DNA from: a virus
DNA: 44,784 bases
Direction: 5' to 3' (one strand)
Virus record (IMG/VR): IMGVR_UViG_3300037882_001749
Location: 1 to 44,784 of that record
Part shown: one piece after another, positions 26,259 through 34,608 of the stretch
Position numbering within the stretch: the stretch's first letter is position 1
How the letters are laid out: each line of letters opens with the position of its first letter
Program-made: the position numbers and the translations under genes
Notes under the pieces: model-generated
Database searches by the model: none
Told to the model about the DNA's origin: nothing
What the model saw: the letters and a program-made list of their open reading frames with translations, nothing else

Positions 26259-26831
26259 TCAACGCACCCGTTTAGCAACAAACAGGATGTTGTAATCCTC
26301 TGGAACTACTTTTGTTAGTTCGTCCTTGATAATTTCATAATGCCCAAAGAAGTTTTTAAAGAATTGCGTAAGTTCCCCAGGATAAGACTCATGTCGATGT
26401 TCACAATTAGGCGGTTGCCCTCGGTCTAAAGCTGCTTTCCAAAGCGTTTTGTCAGGGAGCAAGACTACCATGTAGCCTCCTATTTTAAGCACTCGATCCC
26501 ATTCTTTGATTACCGGAGTCCAATCTAGCACATCCTCGATGTAGTGCGAACTGTAAACAAAATCCAAAGACTTATCTTCAAACGGTAGCTTTTCAGCAAA
26601 CCCTCTTAGCTGCAATGGCCCTTTGGGCGGATTTCCATTTGAGTAAAATGTAAATTCCTTGTGCGGAAGATCGTATGATACAGCCCACGGAACTACAGCC
26701 ACACCCTGCGAAGCTATGTCCACGCCTACACCTGCCAAATAAGGCACGGTCGCATACCGGTACCTCTCCGTTTCAGAGCCAAATTTATGGAATTGCTCTG
26801 CGGTTGGTTTAGGGAAAGTGATGTAGCTCAT
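26259..26831 (-). CDS. Class I SAM-dependent methyltransferase
   Basis: A 190-residue Methyltransf_11-type enzyme. The SAM-binding glycine loop region reads AGVGVDIASQG. It is followed by FEDKSLDFVYSSHYIEDVLD and by the post-core motif EWDRVLKIGGYMVVLLPD, all typical of this family. No DNA-target motif (DPPY) is present, so a small molecule, sugar or protein is the likelier substrate. Its ATG overlaps the upstream glycosyltransferase stop (ATGA), tying it to the glycan island, so methylation of a sugar is a reasonable inference. Confidence 0.82.
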   Translation of the reverse strand: MSYITFPKPTAEQFHKFGSETERYRYATVPYLAGVGVDIASQGVAVVPWAVSYDLPHKEFTFYSNGNPPKGPLQLRGFAEKLPFEDKSLDFVYSSHYIEDVLDWTPVIKEWDRVLKIGGYMVVLLPDKTLWKAALDRGQPPNCEHRHESYPGELTQFFKNFFGHYEIIKDELTKVVPEDYNILFVAKRVR

Positions 26832-27598
26832 ACGCTGTACCCCCGTTCACGTAGCCAAGGCTTGATGATTTCTGGATGCCTTCCGTTAAAGTCCCGCAAC
26901 GGTTCACCATCAAAGTAATCGCGTACGTCGTACCACGGACTTGTTGCGCTTTTTGCAGCAACTAACCTTTGGTCAACAGACCCAAAGAATGCGTTCTGCA
27001 CTACGTCGGACTTTTGCAAGAACTTACCCGGTTCACGGATCATCCCGTAATGGTAGATATGCAGCTTAGGCATTTCTTCTGCAACCTCGCGAATATTAGG
27101 ACGCTCTGCTGGGATTGGTTCGTCTGAGGGGAGGTACATGTGCCCCGGCCCCATACGAGCAACCATTTCGCCACAGCACTTATTGAAAGGAACCAAATGC
27201 TGTGGGTCTTTCCAAAACGTAAACCGCTTAAACATCAACGCCCCAAGAGGGTTATTTAACCCTTCGCGAATAGGTTCATAGCTTTCAGGTCCGATAACCT
27301 CATCTGCATCAAGCTGGATAAACATTTCCCCTTTAGAAATGAACTTCTTTCGCGCATAGTTTAACGCCTTAACCCACCAGTGTGGATCATTATGGGGTTT
27401 CTCCCAAGGCTGAGTTTCAACAATAACGGTGTTATATCCTGCAAGTTTACTTTGAAGGTCTTGATATGACCCGTCATCAGATTCCATGTCTGCCACAATT
27501 ACAGTGTCGCACACAGGAACTAGTGATATTGCTGCCTCAATAGGGCAATAATCTAACGATAAATGGTTTCGTACTACGACTAATCCAACAAGTTTCAT
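26828..27598 (-). CDS. Family 2-like glycosyltransferase
   Basis: A 256-residue GT-A fold enzyme with an N-terminal nucleotide-sugar site (LVGLVVVRNHLSL; DTVIVADMESDDGS) and a clear metal-binding motif FIQLDADEVIG (LDADE). The later part has several Trp/His residues (EKPHNDPHWWVKAL; MPKLHIYHYGMI). It would transfer a sugar from an activated donor. It lies between the GT2-GT9 fusion and the methyltransferase gene, with a 4-bp overlap to the latter. Confidence 0.8.
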   Translation of the reverse strand: MKLVGLVVVRNHLSLDYCPIEAAISLVPVCDTVIVADMESDDGSYQDLQSKLAGYNTVIVETQPWEKPHNDPHWWVKALNYARKKFISKGEMFIQLDADEVIGPESYEPIREGLNNPLGALMFKRFTFWKDPQHLVPFNKCCGEMVARMGPGHMYLPSDEPIPAERPNIREVAEEMPKLHIYHYGMIREPGKFLQKSDVVQNAFFGSVDQRLVAAKSATSPWYDVRDYFDGEPLRDFNGRHPEIIKPWLRERGYSV

Positions 27599-27603
27599 TT
27601 TGT

Positions 27604-29184
27604 TTAGAGTTTTACTACCAATGGAAGAAATTTGCCAACAGCACTTAGCACCTGCGCCACTGAAATGCTTCGCATTGCCGCGCCGTCTGACATGACATCT
27701 ACCTGTCCGGGGCGTAAATGCCTAATGCCGTAATCGGATAGTGTCTTGTCGCCTGTAACTCCTATGGCGTTGTTACTTGGAGTAAGAATCATCTCAGGCT
27801 TGGTGACTCCAAAAAGTCCGATTGCTGGTGTTCCTACGGCTTGAGCGCAGTGAAGTGGGAAGCTATCAAGTCCTATAAACAAATCGCACTGTTGGAGAAG
27901 AGCGGCTGTCTTGTGGTGGTCTGTAGTTCCCCGTGCATCTCGGTCACATGGCAAAGGCGTTGTTTCATTGTGACCTATCAGAAGGATGTTTGCGTTGTAC
28001 TCCTTTTTGAGTGCTTTCAAAAGCTCTGTCCACCGCTCAAACGGCCAGTTTTTTCCTACCCAAGTTGTAGGACCTGCATGAATTGCTACCCACTTTGTCT
28101 CTTTTGTTGCTGATTGCTTTGGACGCCCAACTGTTTTGGCAACCGGTTCAGCTTTCAAGAAGTCCTGAGCCCACTGAATTTCTTCGGCGTTAGGATAAAT
28201 CGAGGTTTTGTCATGTCCTTTTGGAACTTCTGCTGTTTCAGCGTATCCATCCAAGATAGGAAGCAGGTTTTTGTTTTCATAGGCCATATCTAGGTTGATA
28301 TAGCGCATATCAAAAGTCCGCTGTCCTTTTGTGGTTGCTTGCGCAACATCAGGATTATCCCTAAATATGTCAGGGAATGCCGTTTCTACAATGATTGGGC
28401 TTAGTGGGTTTTGCTCTTTGATCTTTTTAATTGTCGCTGTGGAAATAAGTACATCTCCACGCGCAGCCCATCGGCGAACAATGATCGGGAAATCAAACTT
28501 ACGCACCCGCAGATAATGCCCCCACTTCTTGCGCAAAACGGCATGGTTTTTAGCCTGAATTTGCTTAATTTGAGGCACGTGCATGGCCGTTTGTGCCCGC
28601 ATGTGCTTCAAAGGCATGTCAATCTTGTGAAGGGTATATCCCAACTGACGCATACGCAGGCTGAGATCAGAGTCTTCGCCATAAGCAAACTCTAGGTAGT
28701 TGGAAAACAACCCATGTTTCTTAACAATATCTGTTTTGCACATCAAACATGAGCCTTCAAGGTACTCAAAAGCTCCATGTGGCCGCCCGTTAAAGTCTTC
28801 ATTAAGAGACTGACATCCACCAGAAAGTCCCGATAACGCCGCTTTGGGGTAAATGGTAAACGGTTTCTCTAATTCTTCAAGCCACCCACGAGGCACCTCT
28901 GCATCGTCATTAAGCATGACGAAGTAGGGCGTCTGCGTCATAACTAGGGCATGGTTATTTGGACCGATAAACCCTTTGTTTTCAGTGTTATGAACTACGC
29001 GAACGCAATCGGGGTACTTGGATTGCAGTTCGTTGAAATACTCGGCTGCACCATTGGTATTTCCGTTGTTGGTAAGGATTAAATCAAACGTGCCCGGCGT
29101 TGATCCTTCAAAGATCGACTGAATGCAGGCTTTTACCAGTGGATATGCTCGGTATGTCAGGACAGATATGGTGTACTTTTTCAT
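27604..29184 (-). CDS. Bifunctional glycosyltransferase: GT2 plus GT9 (heptosyltransferase-like)
   Basis: A 526-residue fusion. Residues 1-~200 form a GT2 domain: start KYTISVLTYRAYPLVKACIQS, the ENKGFIGPNNHAL pattern, and the metal motif MLNDDAEVPRGW (Asp93, Asp94). The second half is GT9: WVAIHAGPTTWVGKNWPFER, ILLIGHNET and the donor-binding stretch CDLFIGLDSFPLHCAQAVGTP, as in ADP-heptose:LPS heptosyltransferases. It could add two sugars in sequence. The neighbour upstream is another GT9 gene, overlapping it by four bases (ATGA). The acceptor may be a virion protein or host lipopolysaccharide. Confidence 0.83.
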   Translation of the reverse strand: MKKYTISVLTYRAYPLVKACIQSIFEGSTPGTFDLILTNNGNTNGAAEYFNELQSKYPDCVRVVHNTENKGFIGPNNHALVMTQTPYFVMLNDDAEVPRGWLEELEKPFTIYPKAALSGLSGGCQSLNEDFNGRPHGAFEYLEGSCLMCKTDIVKKHGLFSNYLEFAYGEDSDLSLRMRQLGYTLHKIDMPLKHMRAQTAMHVPQIKQIQAKNHAVLRKKWGHYLRVRKFDFPIIVRRWAARGDVLISTATIKKIKEQNPLSPIIVETAFPDIFRDNPDVAQATTKGQRTFDMRYINLDMAYENKNLLPILDGYAETAEVPKGHDKTSIYPNAEEIQWAQDFLKAEPVAKTVGRPKQSATKETKWVAIHAGPTTWVGKNWPFERWTELLKALKKEYNANILLIGHNETTPLPCDRDARGTTDHHKTAALLQQCDLFIGLDSFPLHCAQAVGTPAIGLFGVTKPEMILTPSNNAIGVTGDKTLSDYGIRHLRPGQVDVMSDGAAMRSISVAQVLSAVGKFLPLVVKL

Positions 29185-30254
29185 TTCTTTAATTCCAAAG
29201 CAGACGAGATTGCCGCAAGTACGCGGGATACTTTGATTGATGCCATGACTTCACACCGGCCGGACTTTGCACAAGGGCCGTTAGGTGGGAAATGCATGTG
29301 ATTTCCTTGGCCGTGGTAAAAGCATGGGGCTAGATCGCATCCAGAATGTCCTTGGATTGCGTGAACTGAGTGCGCGTAGGCTGTCCTCAACTGCCACGGG
29401 AAAGGGCCGTAAAGGGCAACGGCAGGCATGTTAATGGCCCCTGCAATGTGAACCATTACGGAATCTGGACCTAGTACTACGTCACAAGTAGCCATTGCAG
29501 CTACTGATTGGCGAAAGTTAAGGTTTTCCATCGTGAGATTACGGATGTTTCCGGGTGTCTTTCCATTGACCTCTCCCGGATACCCAAGCAAATAGACTTC
29601 TTTTCCTTGTTTAGCCAACGTGGTAATAACCTCGGTCATCAAAGATGCCGGGTAATTACGCGCTTTGCCTGATGCTGTTAGCTGAACAGCTACACGTTTC
29701 TTATCGTTTCTAGGGTACCGAGCTGCTGCCCATGCGACTTCCTCTTCCGTAAACACGTAATCGCAGTGTTTGTCTGTAAGCAATGAAAGTCCAATATGCT
29801 TTGAACTAACATCAATCGCGTGCTCTTTCTCTGCCAGAGGATTTGCCTCAATGCTGTTCTCCATAAAAACAACGGCATCAAAACTGTTTACCTGTTCTAC
29901 CGTAGGTGGGTAGGAAATAATGGACTCTACGTTAGCTGTTTTAAGAATGCTTTGAAACAGACTGTAAACCGAGACGTGGATTTCTACCTGCGGCCACCGG
30001 CGACGAATTTCGCGAAACGATGGCGTAAGGAAAAGAAGATCGCCGAACCCTCCTGCACGCACAAATAGGATTTTCTTTCCATTCCAGTCCTTTGTTTCGT
30101 CAAATGGCTTATATTCTCGGGTAATTGATTGCAGCGTGATAGACCCACGCGGAGCCATTCTAAGAATGTCGGCTGCGTTTAAATCGTCGGCAATGTACTG
30201 GCCTTCCGGCAACTGATACAAATCTATGCCTTTTGTTGCGTTTACGATAATCAT
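29181..30254 (-). CDS. GT9 family glycosyltransferase (heptosyltransferase-like)
   Basis: A 357-residue GT-B enzyme. The N-terminal domain shows ILFVRAGGFGDLLFLTPSFREI, the GT9 signature (R-x-GG-x-GD-x-L/V-x-x-P). The donor-side region reads VAVQLTASGKARNYP, YLLGYPGE and CDVVLGPDSVMVHIAGAINMP. A Cys/His-containing C-terminal stretch (HSGCDLAPCFYHGQG, CAKSGRCEV) follows. Predicted role is sugar transfer to an outer glycan. The gene overlaps both neighbours by four bases, so it is part of a tightly coupled operon. Confidence 0.85.
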   Translation of the reverse strand: MIIVNATKGIDLYQLPEGQYIADDLNAADILRMAPRGSITLQSITREYKPFDETKDWNGKKILFVRAGGFGDLLFLTPSFREIRRRWPQVEIHVSVYSLFQSILKTANVESIISYPPTVEQVNSFDAVVFMENSIEANPLAEKEHAIDVSSKHIGLSLLTDKHCDYVFTEEEVAWAAARYPRNDKKRVAVQLTASGKARNYPASLMTEVITTLAKQGKEVYLLGYPGEVNGKTPGNIRNLTMENLNFRQSVAAMATCDVVLGPDSVMVHIAGAINMPAVALYGPFPWQLRTAYAHSVHAIQGHSGCDLAPCFYHGQGNHMHFPPNGPCAKSGRCEVMASIKVSRVLAAISSALELKK

Positions 30255-30874
30255 TTAATTTCTGATTCTAGTGTTACCCAGCAATGATTTGGGTAAGTAA
30301 GGTTACGGCCTTCATCTGCTTTGTTGATAGTGTCCATTGTGGCGTTTACCTTAAGTTGCAGGCCACAGCCACATGCTGCGCAGGTTTGCAGCCCTTCTAG
30401 GCGGCGTTCTTTGGGGAGAATTTTGGCTGTCATCTGCATAAGAGATGAACAACTGCCACAGCCTTGAAGTGGCGTGTTTAAATGGCATCCACGGCATATT
30501 TCAGCACGTTGTTTTACTTGCTCCAATGGTACTTGCTCGGTGCCTTCTGTAAGAAAATCGATAAAAGCTTTAGACCCGGCAAGAACAGTAGATGCGCTTA
30601 AACCTGCCGAGTAATCGGTTTTAAGCCAAAACGTCCCCGAGGGCATATCACGGCAATGCTCTGGTCCTAAACGCTCGCAGATTTGGTTTTGGACATCCTC
30701 TGCCGTTTCCCTTAAAGACTGACGTTGCAGTTTACGATACTGCCTATGATGGGCAATTCTTTCAACCATGTCTTCATAGCCTTGGTCGTCGCCATTGAAC
30801 CATAGCCGGGTTTCAGGCTGGAAATATCTCCATCCTCCCGGGGGAGTGGTGTTTGGCATTTTAAGGAAAGGCAT
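30251..30874 (-). CDS. Cysteine-rich putative zinc-binding protein
   Basis: A 207-residue protein. The first half is helical and basic (VERIAHHRQYRKLQRQSLRE). The second half carries many cysteines: EICRGCHLNTPLQGCGSCSS and LQTCAACGCGLQLKV, then NHCW, which look like two treble-clef or zinc-ribbon units. It overlaps the GT9 gene by four bases and opens the glycan island. Function unknown; an accessory factor for the glycosyltransferases is an inference from position. Met6 is an alternative start. Confidence 0.72.
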   Translation of the reverse strand: MPFLKMPNTTPPGGWRYFQPETRLWFNGDDQGYEDMVERIAHHRQYRKLQRQSLRETAEDVQNQICERLGPEHCRDMPSGTFWLKTDYSAGLSASTVLAGSKAFIDFLTEGTEQVPLEQVKQRAEICRGCHLNTPLQGCGSCSSLMQMTAKILPKERRLEGLQTCAACGCGLQLKVNATMDTINKADEGRNLTYPNHCWVTLESEIK

Positions 30875-30882
30875 TGGTATTT

Positions 30883-31137
30883 TTATTTTAAAGCAGCCAA
30901 ATAAACCTGTGCGTCTTTTTCACTCCACTTACTGCGTCCTTGTTCTAGTCGCCACACCCGAGCCAACGGAATTTGAGTAAGTTCCTCCATTACGCGTAAT
31001 GGTTTACCGGCTTTCCCTCGAAGATATGCCATGTTTTTTCCGTAATTTTTGTGCCATTCTCTATCTTTTTCAGGGTCAACTGCCTCCAGTCGCTTTTTAA
31101 GGATTTCCAAGAGTTCGTCGTGGGATGCTACAGGCAT
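30883..31137 (-). CDS. Helix-turn-helix (Xre-like) regulator, 84 aa
   Basis: The C-terminal half (MAYLRGKAGKPLRVMEELTQ, then IPLARVWRLEQGRSKWSE) has the spacing of a Cro/CI-type helix-turn-helix: L-R-x-x-A-G-x-x-L-R-x-x-x-E-L-T-x-I-x-x-x-x-x-x-R-L-E-x-G. The N-terminal half is charged helix. It lies between terL and the glycan island, so it might regulate that island. It could also be a remnant DNA-binding adaptor. Confidence 0.65.
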   Translation of the reverse strand: MPVASHDELLEILKKRLEAVDPEKDREWHKNYGKNMAYLRGKAGKPLRVMEELTQIPLARVWRLEQGRSKWSEKDAQVYLAALK

Positions 31138-31195
31138 AGATCAGTATGGACTTAGGTTGTTTCACTTACTGAAACAAGATCAAGAAGAAAGTTTA

Positions 31196-33025
31196 CTACC
31201 AAACGTCAGCATCTATGATGTCTTCACGGTAAAGTTCGCTACCACGTTTGGCTATTTCGCGATGCTTTGACCATGCAGTTTGCATGGGTATGTCTGCGCT
31301 CTCGCCACCCATGCGTTTTCCGTCGATGATCCCACCTAGACGGCAAAGTAGTTCAGCAAACTGAACAAAGGCGTCACCGTAATCAGGGGAACGGCCTAGA
31401 CGGCGTTTCATGTCGTCTTTGGTTTCCACCTCCATCAGTGAACCGCGCGTAGTCTGTTTACGTTCGTATCTGCGGCTGGATAAATCCTCAATGGTTAAAG
31501 GAGCAATAGAGCTAAGACCTCCAAGTATTCCGTCCTCAATAGCGTATCTAGCCCTAAACCAGAGTTCTGAAACGTATTTTTTGACTACGTCACAGGCCAA
31601 ATCTGTTTCACCTAAGCGAAACACCCGTTCTGTAGCCTCGGCTCCATAGCTGATACCTTGGACATCCATAGACCAGTTCTTTTGCAAGATGGCAAAAACG
31701 CCGCGTCCGTTGCCTGACTTGTCCATGATGAAATGTTTTGGGGAAACGCCTTCTTCTACGCAAATATCCATAACCATCTTGGCTATCTGGTAATCCTTTG
31801 GATCGCTTGAACTAGATTCCACAGGCTTTAAACGATGCGTTTTTGTGCAGGAAATAGCTGCTGTCTTATTTCTTAAGTACCCCAGTTCTCCCAAGTGAAG
31901 CACGCAATCATCATGCTCAAACGCTGGGTCAAGTGTGGCGCAAACAACTGGCACCCGGTCAAACGCAATGGCAGGCTTCCCCTTTTCAATGACACTTGTA
32001 GGGAATACCCGGCTAACCATGCCCTCAGGTGGAAAAAACCCTCTCACCATACACCACCACTCCTTAGAATCTTCTCCAAACTGCTGTCTGATTCTGTCTA
32101 TGCGTACAGAATCCAGCATGTATGGGTAAAGGGCCGTACCGTCCTTTCTAGTCTTACCCTTCATGTTTGGGTTCTGCAACCCATCCAAATGGATGCACAC
32201 GCCTTTGTCCTTCGTTTCCCAGAATAGCTGGGAATGGTCAATATCACCCCACCCATCCTTAGGAGTACACGCCTTGCCAAAGTTACTCAGTTTATCCACG
32301 GCGTTACTCATATCCACAATCTTAACGTCCGGGTCCGTCATGATGTTGCCAAACGCATCATAAATAGCCGTAGGCATGTCGTCGGCCTCATCCAAAATCA
32401 CCCTTCTCCTAGGGGCGTGCTTACCACGTATCTTACCAACCGAGTTCTTGTCCCGGCTCACAGCCATCCCCTCGATCATGAACTTATCCGTACCGGCATT
32501 ACCCACCCCATCCCCCAACATGATCTGCATTCGATTAGCCGCGTTATACACGCGAATCAATGCCCTGATCTCGTTAGGCAACTCCTCAACCGCCCTCATC
32601 AAATCTCCCCACATGCGCAGTCTCAAGCCCTCCGCAGTCACCGTTGCCAAACTGGTCATCGTCCTGTCAGGGGCAGCCAACCAATCTAAAAATGCTATCC
32701 GAGCATGGCAAAAAGTCTTACCTGCGGCGGCATGGCCCATAATCGAAACCCTCCCATACTTGCACCATCCTTCCACCATCAACCTCGCCCACTCATTCCA
32801 CTCAAACCTCGGCCACACCAAATTCCATGCATTCACAAAATGTCCATACGCACCTAATCCCCCATCCTCCTCCTTATGCCCCTTCACATAACACGCCAGT
32901 TCCAAACTCAACAAACTCTTCCCCCTAGGCCATCCATACCCATACACCCAGTCCATCCCCTCAGGAGGCTCATTAGCCACCACTACCTTCTTCTTCTTTT
33001 CCTCTTCCTTAGGATTCTTACTCAT
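31196..33025 (-). CDS. terL: Terminase large subunit
   Basis: A 609-residue packaging ATPase-nuclease. Walker A GHAAAGKT is at residues 97-104 and Walker B VILDEADD at 209-216. The RNase H-like nuclease shows acidic residues in CATLDPAFEHDD (Asp367), FIMDKSGNGRG (Asp435) and RSPDYGDAFVQF (Asp548, Asp551). The first ~25 residues are Lys/Glu-rich. It cuts and translocates concatemeric DNA through the portal. The 5' third has a strongly G-rich coding strand (plus strand C-rich), part of the skew anomaly at 32.7-33.4 kb. Confidence 0.92.
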   Translation of the reverse strand: MSKNPKEEEKKKKVVVANEPPEGMDWVYGYGWPRGKSLLSLELACYVKGHKEEDGGLGAYGHFVNAWNLVWPRFEWNEWARLMVEGWCKYGRVSIMGHAAAGKTFCHARIAFLDWLAAPDRTMTSLATVTAEGLRLRMWGDLMRAVEELPNEIRALIRVYNAANRMQIMLGDGVGNAGTDKFMIEGMAVSRDKNSVGKIRGKHAPRRRVILDEADDMPTAIYDAFGNIMTDPDVKIVDMSNAVDKLSNFGKACTPKDGWGDIDHSQLFWETKDKGVCIHLDGLQNPNMKGKTRKDGTALYPYMLDSVRIDRIRQQFGEDSKEWWCMVRGFFPPEGMVSRVFPTSVIEKGKPAIAFDRVPVVCATLDPAFEHDDCVLHLGELGYLRNKTAAISCTKTHRLKPVESSSSDPKDYQIAKMVMDICVEEGVSPKHFIMDKSGNGRGVFAILQKNWSMDVQGISYGAEATERVFRLGETDLACDVVKKYVSELWFRARYAIEDGILGGLSSIAPLTIEDLSSRRYERKQTTRGSLMEVETKDDMKRRLGRSPDYGDAFVQFAELLCRLGGIIDGKRMGGESADIPMQTAWSKHREIAKRGSELYREDIIDADVW

Positions 33026-33064
33026 AAATAATTGTGTACATCCGTGCAGCAGTCAACTGACACA

Positions 33065-33304
33065 TTATGCCGCATCCTTCCCGATCTTCTTACCATGCCT
33101 CAACCAACATGCCTCTTTCCTCCTCCTCACCTCACCACCTCTTCCCTCCACCCACAAATAAACACTCTTAGCATGAACCCCATACTTACCCCCTACCACA
33201 CACGCACTCTCCCCTCCAAGGTACTCCTCCACACACTTATTCCTAACCTCTTCACTCACCCTGCTCCCCTGCCATCCTCCCTTAACATTAGGCTTTCTCG
33301 TCAT
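33065..33304 (-). CDS. Small HTH protein upstream of terL, 79 aa
   Basis: MTRKPNVKGGWQGSRVSEEV... and CVVGGKYGVHAKSVYLWVEG form a homeodomain-like helix-turn-helix (V-x-x-K-Y-G-V-x-x-x-S-V-Y-x-W), as in transposase or small-terminase N-termini. It precedes terL, and a second HTH protein (33974-34495) lies further upstream, so either could be the packaging recognition subunit. The coding strand is extremely G-rich and C-poor, giving Gly and Val an unusually high share. Confidence 0.6.
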   Translation of the reverse strand: MTRKPNVKGGWQGSRVSEEVRNKCVEEYLGGESACVVGGKYGVHAKSVYLWVEGRGGEVRRRKEACWLRHGKKIGKDAA

Positions 33305-33370
33305 ATCCCTATCTAAGTTTCCTTTTACAACTCCACTGTCAACATCACTTTCTTCTCCTACCCCATTCCC

Positions 33371-33429
33371 ATTGTTTCCTCCTCAGTTCTCCCACATTGT
33401 TTCATACCTTGCTCCCCCACACATTGTTT
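33371..33429 (-). repeat. Three iteron-like direct repeats (AAACAATG)
   Basis: On the minus strand the core AAACAAT occurs at 33371-33377, 33396-33402 and 33423-33429, each followed by G and G-rich sequence (AAACAATGTGGG in the middle copy, AAACAATGTGTGGG in the third). Starts are 25 and 27 bp apart, not far from helical phasing. They may bind a small terminase or replication initiator. Confidence 0.5.
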
Positions 33430-33819
33430 TACTCTTTGCTGTGAAGATGGGCAGAGTGAAAATGACGGTGGGGGCTAAGGCGGGGGTAGAGGGGTGGGTG
33501 TGGGTGAGGGTAGGTAAGGCAAGGGGAGGAGGGACGTGTGGTGGTTAGATGACTTATGTAAGTTGGTACGGTGAGCACATGACACTTATTACCTATGAAA
33601 GCGGAAATGTGGGTACTTTTGTAAGTTGATTTGGAAAGGGGTATTTTGGCAGGGGGAATGGGGCAATGGAAGGGAGGCAGGGGGATTAGAGAAGGCAGGA
33701 ATGAGTACCGGAAATGCCCTAGAAATGAGGGGTATCATAAACATACGGGTTAGGTTCCCTTGCTGGAAGGCCCTTTAAACGCCGTCCTATGCCCCTAGAA
33801 CGCATTATCTCTGCACGGT

Positions 33820-33835
33820 CTATACGTAGGTATAG
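33820..33835. promoter_or_regulatory. Short inverted repeat CTATACGTAGGTATAG
   Basis: Perfect 6-bp arms (CTATAC/GTATAG) around GTAG in the gene-free G-rich stretch. Possible operator; no other support. Confidence 0.3.
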
Positions 33836-33969
33836 GGTGCCATATGTTTTAAGGGATCAGGGAAGCATTAAATCACGATGTCCCGCAGAGAAGCACGTAA
33901 GCATTAAGGGAGAGGGAGGAGTGGGGTGAGTTGAGGGTAATGACTTGGAGAAAGTGGGTGGATGGGGAG

Positions 33970-33985
33970 TGTTCTACGTGGAACA
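33970..33985. promoter_or_regulatory. parS-like 16-mer, copy 1
   Basis: TGTTCTACGTGGAACA is one base off the palindrome TGTTCCACGTGGAACA, which resembles bacterial ParB-binding parS sites. It overlaps the terS-like stop codon. The same 16-mer occurs in inverse orientation at 38144-38159. A second chance copy of any given 16-mer in a window of this size is not very unlikely, so this is tentative. Confidence 0.3.
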
Positions 33986-34495
33986 GGGGAGCGCGCGAGG
34001 AATGGGGGCGATGTTTTTGGGAGCTGAGGGGAGAGAGTCTAGGTTGACGGTTAGGGAGATGAGGGAGGACTGTTGTGTTGAGGAGGTAGAGCGAGCTAGG
34101 TCTGCGAGAGTTTTAGCTGATGATGCTGCGTACATGAGGGACTTGGAGTCTCCGTCGTTGATGTGTTGTTCAGCTAGGTCTAGGGATTTGGATGCTAGGG
34201 ATGCGGATTTGACTCCTATTTGGTCTAGGTTGTCTTGGATGAATCTGTCGCGTAGTTGTTTGTCTGACTCGGCTGTGATTGCTGCGGATGCTTGTTCTTT
34301 GAGACTGGCCCATCCGTGTATTCTTATCCACGAAGCTACTGTTTCTGGGCTTACTCTTAGTTGCTTGCCAATGGCTTCTTTGTTTTTGGCTTCGTAGAGG
34401 TAGAGTAGTTTTGCTTTTGCTATGGTTGTAGGGGAATGGATCACCACGGTTGAGCCCGGCTTTCTCCCTCTTTTATTTGGTGTAGGTGTTTCCAT
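33974..34495 (-). CDS. terS: Terminase small subunit-like HTH protein
   Basis: A 173-residue protein with an N-terminal helix-turn-helix: IAKAKLLYLYEAKNKEAIGK then LRVSPETVASWIRIHGWASL, the pattern of small terminases, which bind packaging sites. A helical oligomerisation region follows (DNLDQIGVKSASLASKSLDL). It is the first gene of the leftward late region, upstream of terL, with a small HTH gene between. The 3' part has a C-rich coding strand, opposite to the terL 5' end, reflecting the skew switch. Confidence 0.72.
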   Translation of the reverse strand: METPTPNKRGRKPGSTVVIHSPTTIAKAKLLYLYEAKNKEAIGKQLRVSPETVASWIRIHGWASLKEQASAAITAESDKQLRDRFIQDNLDQIGVKSASLASKSLDLAEQHINDGDSKSLMYAASSAKTLADLARSTSSTQQSSLISLTVNLDSLPSAPKNIAPIPRALPCST

Positions 34496-34608
34496 TAGTT
34501 GTTTTGATGTGTTTCCCCTATTTTAAGTTAACTGGAATTGAGTTAATGTGGCGGCAAGTCAAAGGCACTTTGCCCTTGGCTGTCAATAACCGCAAATCAG
34601 TTAACAAA
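34496..34608. promoter_or_regulatory. Divergent intergenic region with repeated AGTTAA boxes
   Basis: 113 bp between the leftward terS-like gene and the rightward small-gene operon, so it should hold promoters for both. AGTTAA(C/T) occurs three times (AAGTTAACTGG, GAGTTAATG, CAGTTAACA). No confident -35/-10 pair could be assigned. Confidence 0.35.

Larger units (their letters stand above)
33305..33973. other. 669-bp gene-free stretch with GC-skew reversal (candidate origin or packaging site)
   Basis: No convincing coding frame. The left part (to ~33.43 kb) is C-rich and G-poor on the plus strand; the right part is the opposite. For example 33121-33180 has 28 C and 2 G, while 33481-33540 has 3 C and 37 G. 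The switch coincides with three direct repeats. A short dyad CTATACGTAGGTATAG lies at 33820-33835. Such sharp reversals mark replication origins, termini or packaging ends in many replicons. Confidence 0.6.

Noticed and set aside
32234-32891. Plus-strand frames opposite terL
   Set aside because: Shadows created by the strong C-rich skew; no motifs.
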